A stretch of DNA of 46,821 bases from assembly GCA_045600585.1 (NCBI GenBank), contig JAZRYE010000009.1, positions 1 through 46,821 of the forward strand, given 5' to 3'. A model generated the notes under the pieces. The model did not search any database. It was given only the letters and a program-made list of their open reading frames with translations, and was not told where the DNA came from. This DNA is from JAZRYE01 sp045600585. Lineage in GTDB: Bacteria; Bacillota_I; Bacilli_A; RFN20; CAG-826. Position numbers and translations under genes: made by a program. Of the stretch, positions 7,776 to 15,369 are shown piece by piece (position 1 is the first letter of the stretch; every line of letters begins with the position of its first letter).

Positions 7776-7985
7776 TTTAGGGGTATTTTTAGTCAAAAAT
7801 GCTCCTTTTTCTTATTTTTGGTCTTAGGTAATCAATAAGGCGGAAGATAGAAGAGTATCGAAGTTGCATTTATCACTTGGGTGTCGGCGGCAAAATAAAA
7901 CAAATGGTGGGATTCGAAAAGTGGGGAGATAACTGTTGATATACATCTATACTTTTTGAAATGAAAATAGTATGTTTATATATTT

Positions 7986-10457
7986 ATGAAGAATCTTTTT
8001 TTACATACACTATCGCTTTTGGCAATCTTGTGTATCGGCTCTTGCTCGGCTAGCCAACCTATTTCAGACACAGATTCAAATGATAATTATGGTGACATCG
8101 AAGATGATTCAACCAGTATAGACAAATATTATACGATTACATGGAATAATTATGACGGAACATTACTTGAAAAAGATGAAAGAGTATTAGAAGGAACTAT
8201 ACCAACTTTTGATAGTAAAACTCCTACTAGAAATGATGATGAACAATTTAAATATACCTTTGATGGCTGGACTCCTGAAATAATTCCAGTGAGTGGTGAT
8301 GCAATTTATACTGCTAAATATATTTCTACATTAACAAAAGCTAAACTATCTTTTGATCTTGATGGTGGTTCTTCTCCTTCATATATAGAAAATAAATACG
8401 TTGATTCTATTAAAGCGTATGACTTCTTTTTTGATGTTACTAAGGAAGACTATAATTTTAGAGGTTGGTCATATAATAATGAAAAAGTATTTGATCATAA
8501 AGGCAATCAATTATCTAACCCTTCTTTAGTAAAAGATATGACTTTTAAAGCCTTATATGCTCAAACAGTAGAATTAAATATCATTAATACTATGGAAGAA
8601 GCTGGTACAGTAACAGGACAAGGTGAATATCAATATAATACCAATGTAGACGTATCAGTAGAAGTAAATCAAGGATATGTTTTCTTAGGTTGGTATTATA
8701 AAGGTACATTATTATCTAGCCAAACAACTTATAAATATATGATGTGGAGTGAAGATGTCACTCTTGAAGCAAGATTTAAAATAGGCAATTACCTATTAGA
8801 AGTCCAATCATACAATACTGATTTAGGATTAGTTATGATTAAAGGTGTATCTACCAACTATTCATCTTCTTCAAAACAAAGATATGATTATAAAACTAAA
8901 ACATTTATCGCGGCATATACTAAAACTGAAGAACACAGATTCTTAGGTTGGTTTAATGAGAACAATGAATTAGTTGAAACTAATGCAGTATATTCATTTG
9001 TAATGCCTAATCATGATTATAAATTAATAGCAAAATGGGACTATTTTAATTTAAAACTTGATTCAAATAATCCTGAAGCAGGAGTCTTATCCGGAGCAGG
9101 AAGTTTTAAACCAGGAACAAGTGTTTCTATTAACGCAAATGCAAATCAAGGTTATACATTTGTTGGGTGGTATCAAAACGATCAGCTAATATCAACCGAA
9201 CAAACAATTTCATTTATAATGCCATTAGAAGATGTCAAATACACCGCTAAATTCTCTACCAACTCATATCAATTAACTGTACTAAGTGAAGATAATGAAA
9301 AAGGTATAGTCTCAGGTTCAGGTACATATGAATATGGTAGTTGGGCAAGAGTAATAGTAGAAATGTCTTATATAACTAATGACTATTCTTTTAAAAAACC
9401 ATCTTTTTTAGGGTGGTATAAAGATGATGTTCTTGTTTCGACGCTTAAAAATTTCGAGTATAAAATGCCAGCCGAAAATGTGATGTTAGTCGCTAAATTT
9501 ACAGATGAGGATAAAGCTAAAGGGGAGACAATAAAATATGGAATGTACCCACAAAGCAAAGTAACCGATACATCAATAATAAACGAACTATTAGAAAGGA
9601 TAGGAGGAAATTCCTTAGAGTTGAGCAATCAAGATTGGAAACCATTAAATTGGTACTCCAATACAACATATACTTGGTTCATTGATCTTGATATAAACGG
9701 AGATGGAAACAACGACTATAGAGGCGTATTTTTTGATAAATACAGACAAACAAATGGTTATGGAGTAGATGAACCAAATAGCTACACTCATCAGTATAAA
9801 AATGGGTATAGCACTGGATTGGTTCATTTCTTTAAGTATGAACCAATAGACTGGAAAATATTGAAAGTCAAAGATGGTGATTTCTTTGTAATGTCTAATA
9901 AGATAATAGATTCTAATCAATATTCAATGTATACGTCTAGTGAATTGCGAACTAAAACTGATTATCAAGGTAATACTGCAGACGTATATCCTAATAATTA
10001 TAAATATTCAGATTTAAGAACATTTCTTAATGTAGATTTCTATAATACCGCTTTCAATACAACTGAAAATAGTAGAATTCAAACTACCACAGTCGACAAT
10101 GGGGCACACACTACAGGTTATCCTAATAATAATAACTACCAATGTGGATCTACATATGACAAGCTATTTGCATTATCATATGAGGAAGTAACAAATACAA
10201 CTTATGGATTTTTAGAATCTCGAGATAGCAGCACATCACGCCAGTTAGAAGTGACTGACTATGCAGCTTGCTTAGGCTGCTATAAGAGCGATAAAGGTAA
10301 CGGTAGTTTTTGGTTACGTTCACCATGTAACGATAATAGCGTCTATGCTCGTCATGTGGAGAATAGCGGAGCGATAGATATGATTCTATTTGGCACAGAA
10401 CATAAAGAGATGATAACTGAAGTGATGGGAATCGTCCCAGCTATGCACATAAAATAG
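7986..10457 (+). CDS. InlB-repeat lipoprotein with C-terminal DUF6273-like domain
   Basis: An 823-aa exported lipoprotein. The N-terminus is a signal peptide with lipobox CIGSC (Cys 21), followed by a Ser/Asp-rich linker. Residues about 50-510 carry six or seven β-rich repeats of the InlB/Listeria-Bacteroides type, recognisable by FDGWTPEI, FLGWYYKG, FLGWFNEN, FVGWYQND and FLGWYKDD, each followed by an AKF/AKW-type end. The rest (WKILKVKDGDFFVMSN, SDLRTFLN, NTAF, FWLRSP, and VPAMHIK at the end) matches my memory of the DUF6273 domain found in gut Firmicutes surface proteins. Probably a cell-surface adhesin or sensor; the ligand is unknown. No clear ribosome binding site precedes the ATG. It lies inside the accessory block. 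Confidence 0.8.
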   Translation: MKNLFLHTLSLLAILCIGSCSASQPISDTDSNDNYGDIEDDSTSIDKYYTITWNNYDGTLLEKDERVLEGTIPTFDSKTPTRNDDEQFKYTFDGWTPEIIPVSGDAIYTAKYISTLTKAKLSFDLDGGSSPSYIENKYVDSIKAYDFFFDVTKEDYNFRGWSYNNEKVFDHKGNQLSNPSLVKDMTFKALYAQTVELNIINTMEEAGTVTGQGEYQYNTNVDVSVEVNQGYVFLGWYYKGTLLSSQTTYKYMMWSEDVTLEARFKIGNYLLEVQSYNTDLGLVMIKGVSTNYSSSSKQRYDYKTKTFIAAYTKTEEHRFLGWFNENNELVETNAVYSFVMPNHDYKLIAKWDYFNLKLDSNNPEAGVLSGAGSFKPGTSVSINANANQGYTFVGWYQNDQLISTEQTISFIMPLEDVKYTAKFSTNSYQLTVLSEDNEKGIVSGSGTYEYGSWARVIVEMSYITNDYSFKKPSFLGWYKDDVLVSTLKNFEYKMPAENVMLVAKFTDEDKAKGETIKYGMYPQSKVTDTSIINELLERIGGNSLELSNQDWKPLNWYSNTTYTWFIDLDINGDGNNDYRGVFFDKYRQTNGYGVDEPNSYTHQYKNGYSTGLVHFFKYEPIDWKILKVKDGDFFVMSNKIIDSNQYSMYTSSELRTKTDYQGNTADVYPNNYKYSDLRTFLNVDFYNTAFNTTENSRIQTTTVDNGAHTTGYPNNNNYQCGSTYDKLFALSYEEVTNTTYGFLESRDSSTSRQLEVTDYAACLGCYKSDKGNGSFWLRSPCNDNSVYARHVENSGAIDMILFGTEHKEMITEVMGIVPAMHIK

Positions 10458-10474
10458 GTATAATTTTTATAATA

Positions 10475-11176
10475 TTAGAAAAGTTTCTTCAGTTCTTTCT
10501 TATATTTATAGAATGAATTTCTACTGCAACCACATAATTTGATCACATCATAATCTTCTAATGAGCCATTAAAATCTTTGTTGTGTTTTAATATAATGCC
10601 TTTGCGTTGTATAAATTTTTTGGTAATGAGTTTAGTTCCTTTGACCAGTCCAATTCTATTACCTGTGTTTTTGCTTTCCCTCATGCCTTGGCTGATCCTT
10701 GTGTGTAGATCGCTGACCTCCTTCTCGGATTGAATGAAAGCTTGCTTGATTTGCTCTTCGGCCATGGACATCAAAAGGTTGTTAATCAAAGAAATGCTAC
10801 CTTTGAAGTAATCGTCTATAGCCTTATTCCCGGAATTGATGGAAAGATTGATCATATTGTTTTTTGATGAATCATAGACCGAAGTATTAATGAGGGGGTT
10901 CGTTTAAAAACATGAGATTGATTTTCTTTTCGTATAAAGCTTTATAGTCTTTAAAACCTTCAACTGCGTTTCTTGACATACGGCTTACGGAATCAAAGAT
11001 AATTGTGTCGCCTTCTTCTAACTGGCTTATTAGTTTGTTCTATGCTGGTCTTTCTTACGCTGTTCCTGTGTAAAACTCTTTTACTATGGTAGAGTGTGGT
11101 TCGTATTCTTTGATGTTGTTGACCTGTCTTATTATTCGTTGATGGCTGTTGAAACTCTACAATATCCAAATATCAT
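10475..11176 (-). pseudogene. degraded serine recombinase (resolvase family)
   Basis: Read on the minus strand from an ATG at 11176 (with GAGGAG just upstream): MIFGYCRVSTA, the N-terminus of a serine recombinase with the catalytic Ser; then after a frame change RQVNNIKEYEPHSTIVKEFYTG, with two stop codons in the next ten codons; then LISQLEEGDTIIFDSVSRMSRNAVEGFKDY, the conserved resolvase block. One extra C in a run of five near 10900 shifts the frame again before an intact 126-codon C-terminal part (10475-10855) that ends in a helix-turn-helix-like stretch. With at least two frameshifts and two stops it cannot make a full protein. It probably once mobilised this region. Confidence 0.88.
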
Positions 11177-11267
11177 ATTTGCTCCTCGTTTTTAGTATTA
11201 AAACTAACTTTAGATACTTTCTATACTGCATTATGCTGTTGATTATGTAGATTATATTATTAAATTA

Positions 11268-11276
11268 TGCTATAGT
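11268..11276 (+). promoter_or_regulatory. extended -10 promoter upstream of the RhuM gene
   Basis: TGcTATAGT (TG at 11268-11269, hexamer 11271-11276) lies 28 bases before the ATG at 11304. No good -35 box is visible, as is usual for extended -10 promoters. Confidence 0.45.
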
Positions 11277-11303
11277 ATTACTGATATTAAGAGCTAGTAC
11301 ATA

Positions 11304-12167
11304 ATGAAATATGAAATTGTTACCTTTGTAAATGATGAAGTAAAATTAGATGTCAATGTGTCACCAAAAGAAGATACTGTTTGGCTAACATTAGAACAAA
11401 TCGGAACCCTTTTTGAAAGAGATCGCAGTGTTATTGGGAAACATATTAAAAATATATACAAGGAACAAGAACTTGATGAAAATTCAACTCGGGCAAATTT
11501 TGCACATGTTCAAATGGAAGGCGAAAGAGAAATAACAAGAGAAATATCCTTTTATAATCTTGATGTTATTATTTCCGTTGGGTATCGTGTTAAATCCAAA
11601 AACGGTGTAATGTTTAGAAAATGGGCCAATAGTGTTTTGAAAGAATATTTGCTCAAAGGATATGCAATTAATGAGAATAGAACATTGGTAACTAATGAAA
11701 ACTATATAAATTTAATTAATAAAGTTGATTCAATAGATAAACGATTATCATTAATTGAAAAAGTAAACCTAGAAAGAGAAAAAGTATTCTTTGATGGAGA
11801 AATATTTGATGCAAAAGCTTTCATTTCAGATCTCATATCTAACGCCAATACTTCCATTATTCTTATTGACGCTTACGCTGATATCAAAGCGTTAGATTTC
11901 CTTAAGCATAAGAAACAAGGCGTGTCATTATCAATTTATCATTCATCAAAAGCGAAATTGTCCAAGAAAGATGTTTCAGATTTCAATGCACAATATGGAG
12001 ATTGTATTACTTATATTAATGACAAATACCATGATAGATTTTTAATCACTGATCAAAATAATGTTTATCATCTTGGTTCATCTTTAAATTATGCAGGAAA
12101 AAGAATATTTGCCATTACAAAAATGGAAGATGAAGAAATTATAAAAACAATAATAGGAAATTTATGA
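11304..12167 (+). CDS. RhuM-family protein with C-terminal PLD-like domain
   Basis: A 287-aa protein. The N-terminal part (about residues 20-125) matches the RhuM (virulence RhuM/DNA-binding) family: VWLTLEQIGTLFERDRSVIGKHI, YNLDVIISVGYRVKSKNGVMFRKWA. The C-terminal half (about 165-287) resembles a phospholipase-D-like nuclease or ligand domain: SIILIDAYAD, SIYHSS, KYHDRFLITD and HLGSSLNYAGKR. Only one incomplete HxK/HD-type motif is seen, so enzymatic activity is doubtful. The stop overlaps the start of the next gene (ATGA), so the two are translationally coupled. RhuM proteins are frequent on mobile islands; the exact function is not known. Confidence 0.75.
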   Translation: MKYEIVTFVNDEVKLDVNVSPKEDTVWLTLEQIGTLFERDRSVIGKHIKNIYKEQELDENSTRANFAHVQMEGEREITREISFYNLDVIISVGYRVKSKNGVMFRKWANSVLKEYLLKGYAINENRTLVTNENYINLINKVDSIDKRLSLIEKVNLEREKVFFDGEIFDAKAFISDLISNANTSIILIDAYADIKALDFLKHKKQGVSLSIYHSSKAKLSKKDVSDFNAQYGDCITYINDKYHDRFLITDQNNVYHLGSSLNYAGKRIFAITKMEDEEIIKTIIGNL

Positions 12168-13027
12168 ATATAGACAAAAAAGAGTTTGGCAAGAAAATCA
12201 AAGATATAAGAATCAGAAACAAAATGTCACAACAAGCAATGGCGGATTCTTTGGGCTATACTTCAAGATCCACTATAAATAAAATCGAAGAAGGCGTTAA
12301 CGAGATGAGCTATGACAAAATCATAAGATTGATGGAACTATATGGCTTATCACGTCCTGAACTTGGTCTTGAACCAATATGTGGAGATAAATTATCTGGA
12401 TTGAGGAAGGATGCAAAATATCCAAATCCGGAAATTGAAGAAATATGCTATATCAAAAACTGTATTACAAATCCTAATATTATTGTTGGGGATTATTCAT
12501 ATTATGATGATAAGAAAGGTGCGGATCTTTTTGAAAAGCATGTGACTCATCATTATGATTTTATTGGTGACAAACTTATTATTGGTAAATTTTGTCAAAT
12601 AGGAGCAGGTGTGGAATTCATCATGAATGGAGCAAATCGTTTTATGAATGGATTAACGACTTACCCATTTAATATTTTCTCAAGAGACCTTCGAAAACAC
12701 ACACCTTCTTTAGACAAGATGCCTATAAAAGGAGACACCGTCGTTGGTAATGATGTATGGATCGGCCAAAACGTCACAATATTACCTGGAGTTCATATAG
12801 GAGATGGCGCAGTTATTGGGGCAAATTCTGTTGTTGGTTCAGATATACCACCGTATACGATTGCAGTAGGAAACCCATGCAAAGTAATAAAAAAACGTTT
12901 TGATGACAAAGTAGTTGAAAAATTATTAAACCTTAAATGGTGGGATTATCCAATCGAAGTGATCGAGCAAAATATTGATAAATTATTCAATAGCAATATA
13001 GATGAATTAGAAATATCTTTGAAATAA
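12164..13027 (+). CDS. XRE helix-turn-helix fused to a Vat/Xat-like acetyltransferase
   Basis: A 287-aa fusion. Residues about 5-65 form an XRE-type helix-turn-helix (IKDIRIRNKMSQQAMADSLG). Residues about 90-270 are a left-handed β-helix acetyltransferase closest in my memory to streptogramin acetyltransferases (VGDYSYYD, HHYDFIGDKLIIGKFC, IKGDTVVGNDVWIGQNVTI, ANSVVGSDIPPYTIAVGNP, LKWWDYPIEVI). VatD has its catalytic His 82 in NGANHRMDGS; here the matching stretch is NGANRFMNG, so that His is Arg. It may therefore be a regulator that binds a drug or CoA ligand rather than an active resistance enzyme. It overlaps the RhuM-PLD gene by 4 bases. Confidence 0.82.
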   Translation: MNIDKKEFGKKIKDIRIRNKMSQQAMADSLGYTSRSTINKIEEGVNEMSYDKIIRLMELYGLSRPELGLEPICGDKLSGLRKDAKYPNPEIEEICYIKNCITNPNIIVGDYSYYDDKKGADLFEKHVTHHYDFIGDKLIIGKFCQIGAGVEFIMNGANRFMNGLTTYPFNIFSRDLRKHTPSLDKMPIKGDTVVGNDVWIGQNVTILPGVHIGDGAVIGANSVVGSDIPPYTIAVGNPCKVIKKRFDDKVVEKLLNLKWWDYPIEVIEQNIDKLFNSNIDELEISLK

Positions 13028-13048
13028 TAGGTTTATCTTCCACATGTC

Positions 13049-13061
13049 TATCAAACTTGTT
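13049..13061. repeat. 13-bp direct repeat at the right side of the accessory block
   Basis: TATCAAACTTGTT, the second copy of the sequence at 7531-7543. Confidence 0.5.
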
Positions 13062-13082
13062 GTTTATACAAAATTAAACAAA

Positions 13083-13115
13083 AACTTTGGTACTCTTGAT
13101 ATCGGAGTTTTTATT
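13083..13115 (+). terminator. terminator after the XRE-Vat gene
   Basis: AACTTTGGTA (from 13083) pairs, with wobbles, with TATCGGAGTT and is followed by TTTATTT. Fourteen bases (13099-13112) are identical to the terminator of tRNA-Leu. Confidence 0.65.
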
Positions 13116-13198
13116 TGTCTCAATCATAAAAATACTTAATATTTATTCATAATTCCTATATACTATGTAAAAATATATTTACATTATGGAGGTTTTGT

Positions 13199-15364
13199 AT
13201 GAAAAATAACAAGAAAATTGCTATAGCAGCGATATCTGTCCTATCTATTGCAGGCGCTACAACTGCAGTATTCGGTCATCCTAATTTCTCTGTATTTAGT
13301 GCTGAATGTGAACACGTTGGTTGTCACTACAGCTATGTTGCTCCAACAACAAGTTCTGCTGGACGTAAAGAATATTGGAAATGTTGTATTTGTGGATTAG
13401 TATCTGAAACTGAATTATCAGGAACATTCCAACCTGGTTCAGATTCATATTTTGGTGAAACTGACATGATTATTCCTGTCCATGAACATATCGATTTGAA
13501 TACAGACTGGATATGCGATGATTGTGGTGAAGAAATCGACGGCATTGAAGGAATTACTATTAATATGCCTGTTGATAGACTTGGTCCTGGTGAACATACA
13601 ACTTTAACCGCTACGGCAATAGCACATGGTTCGTTTACTGGAGATGTATATTGGACATTAGACACTTCAACTAATAGATTAACTCTTGTGGATAACGAAG
13701 ATAATACTTGTACATTAACAGGTACAACAAATTTAGTTTCTTCTACAGTTAATTCATTCAAAATTACTGCTACATCTTTAGATGATCCTACAATTAGCAA
13801 AACTATAACTTTCTATGGTTCTGCTTTCCCAACATCAAGAATTCAAGCAATTATTGATCTTGTTGGAGCTGATTATGTTTTACCATATTGCACATTCAAA
13901 GCAGTTGGTGATTTCAAAACTACTTATGACTATGTCACTGGCGAAGATTATGTTTCTGGCTATGTAAAAGATAACACTAGTGCTAATAATGTTATCAAAG
14001 CATTTGATAATAATGGAACATATACAAAAACAGTTGATGGAACTCATACATACTATACAAAAGATATTGGCACATCTGGATATTATGTCAAATATGATGT
14101 TTATGTTGATTACGGATGGAGCTATGTTGATGTTTATAAAGTAGCAAAACCTGCAACTGAGTTCCCAGTTGATGTTGTTAACGAATTCCTTGCTGATGGA
14201 ACTTCTGAAACAATTATTGTTCCAGATGATGGAACATCATTTGCTGTTTCTCAAGGAGCTTCAGATATCACAGTTACATGTGACTGTGATTCTAATAACT
14301 ATGCTTCAAAATTAGTTGCTGCTGGTTATACAAATGTCAGAAATGGTATTTATGTTTCTCCTAATAGAACATTAATTGTTGTTATCTCTAAATCTGGTAG
14401 TGATACTAAACTCGTTTATAGTACACAAGAAATTTCTACTGATACAGATTGGAGTAGTGCTGATAAACAATTGATGATTCAAAAACTCGGTGAAGCAATT
14501 CCGTTTGTTAATGCTGGATATACTTGGACTGACTATACAGCTTATTATGGATATATACTTGGTACTCCAGGAACAGTTGATGCTTATAGTGAAGCTATAA
14601 AAGTATTTGATGCATGTGGCTTATATACAAAGTCAACTGCATCAAGCAACGTTGAATACAGAAAATCTATAGATGAAAACACTGATTTATCTATTAAAGT
14701 TGATAATGGTGGATATATGTATCTTCTTGTTGCTCCAAAAGCATTTACAGAATGGAAAGCAACTGAAATTGCTAATGCATTAGGTAGCTTAACAACTGTA
14801 ACTTTACCTGCTGCTACTGGTAGTTTATATTCATATTCCTTTGGAACAAATACAGTAACCATTATTGTTACTGGTTCACAAGTAGATTATGAAGCTGTAT
14901 TAGCTGCAGCAGGATTTATCAAGACAGGTACAAGTGGTTGGACAACTAATTACAAATCCGCTGATGGAACATTAATTGTCGCTATTGAAAACTTATCTAG
15001 TACAATGTTTGAAATTACTGCTACTGCTAAAGAAGTTACTCCTGCAGGTGATGGTTTTAACTGGAACACATTTGTTGGAGATACTTTAAGTAATCCATTA
15101 AGAGTCAACACTGGCATGGGCGGCAAATTCAATCTCGTATTAGAATTTAATAATGGTCATATTGAAGCCTATGAACAAGGAAAAAGAACAAAGACATTAG
15201 CAACTATGACTAGCGATACAGTTGGATGCACTGGCAATCAATTACACGTCACAGGTTTAATGGATTTCTATGACTTAAACATTGATTTAATCGTTGAATA
15301 TGATGAAATCAATAGTTCTATTGTATTGGTTTCTGACATCTCTGCATCCACTTGGGAATGGTAA
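13199..15364 (+). CDS. secreted repeat protein, unknown function
   Basis: A 721-aa exported protein with a signal peptide (MKNNKKIAIAAISVLSIAG, cleavage probably near VFSA, residues 33-37). Two small Cys/His modules follow: CEHVGCHYSY with CCICG, and HEHIDLNTDWICDDCGEE, then an Ig-like stretch (about 115-205). The rest has at least two copies of a domain recognisable by a PFVNAGY/LPYCTF start, a FDNNGTY/FDACGLYTK middle and an IVPDDGTSF or TLPAATGSLY segment. The downstream gene carries the same domains, so they are tandem paralogues. A strong ATGGAGG site precedes the start. No cell-wall anchor or enzymatic motif is seen. Confidence 0.75.
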   Translation: MKNNKKIAIAAISVLSIAGATTAVFGHPNFSVFSAECEHVGCHYSYVAPTTSSAGRKEYWKCCICGLVSETELSGTFQPGSDSYFGETDMIIPVHEHIDLNTDWICDDCGEEIDGIEGITINMPVDRLGPGEHTTLTATAIAHGSFTGDVYWTLDTSTNRLTLVDNEDNTCTLTGTTNLVSSTVNSFKITATSLDDPTISKTITFYGSAFPTSRIQAIIDLVGADYVLPYCTFKAVGDFKTTYDYVTGEDYVSGYVKDNTSANNVIKAFDNNGTYTKTVDGTHTYYTKDIGTSGYYVKYDVYVDYGWSYVDVYKVAKPATEFPVDVVNEFLADGTSETIIVPDDGTSFAVSQGASDITVTCDCDSNNYASKLVAAGYTNVRNGIYVSPNRTLIVVISKSGSDTKLVYSTQEISTDTDWSSADKQLMIQKLGEAIPFVNAGYTWTDYTAYYGYILGTPGTVDAYSEAIKVFDACGLYTKSTASSNVEYRKSIDENTDLSIKVDNGGYMYLLVAPKAFTEWKATEIANALGSLTTVTLPAATGSLYSYSFGTNTVTIIVTGSQVDYEAVLAAAGFIKTGTSGWTTNYKSADGTLIVAIENLSSTMFEITATAKEVTPAGDGFNWNTFVGDTLSNPLRVNTGMGGKFNLVLEFNNGHIEAYEQGKRTKTLATMTSDTVGCTGNQLHVTGLMDFYDLNIDLIVEYDEINSSIVLVSDISASTWEW

Positions 15365-15369
15365 TAGAC

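Larger units (their letters stand above)
7566..7916. repeat. 26-bp direct repeat flanking about 300 bases
   Basis: An identical 26-base sequence occurs at 7566-7591 and 7891-7916 (core ACAAATGGTGGGATTCG). Weaker similarity extends upstream (ACTTGTGTCTCG against ACTTGGGTGTCGG). The enclosed 299 bases hold the tandem repeat and the intron-like tail described separately. This 7450-7985 stretch has no gene that I can support. Confidence 0.85.

Noticed and set aside
10475..10855. An intact 126-aa gene
   Set aside because: The upstream sequence continues the same recombinase in other frames, so this is the surviving C-terminal piece of a pseudogene.
7450..13115. Prophage
   Set aside because: No capsid, terminase, portal or tail genes. 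Only a broken recombinase and accessory genes are seen.
13333..13800. 155-codon open frame on the minus strand
   Set aside because: It is antisense to the secreted protein at 13199, which has a signal peptide, ribosome binding site and a paralogue; the minus product resembles nothing.
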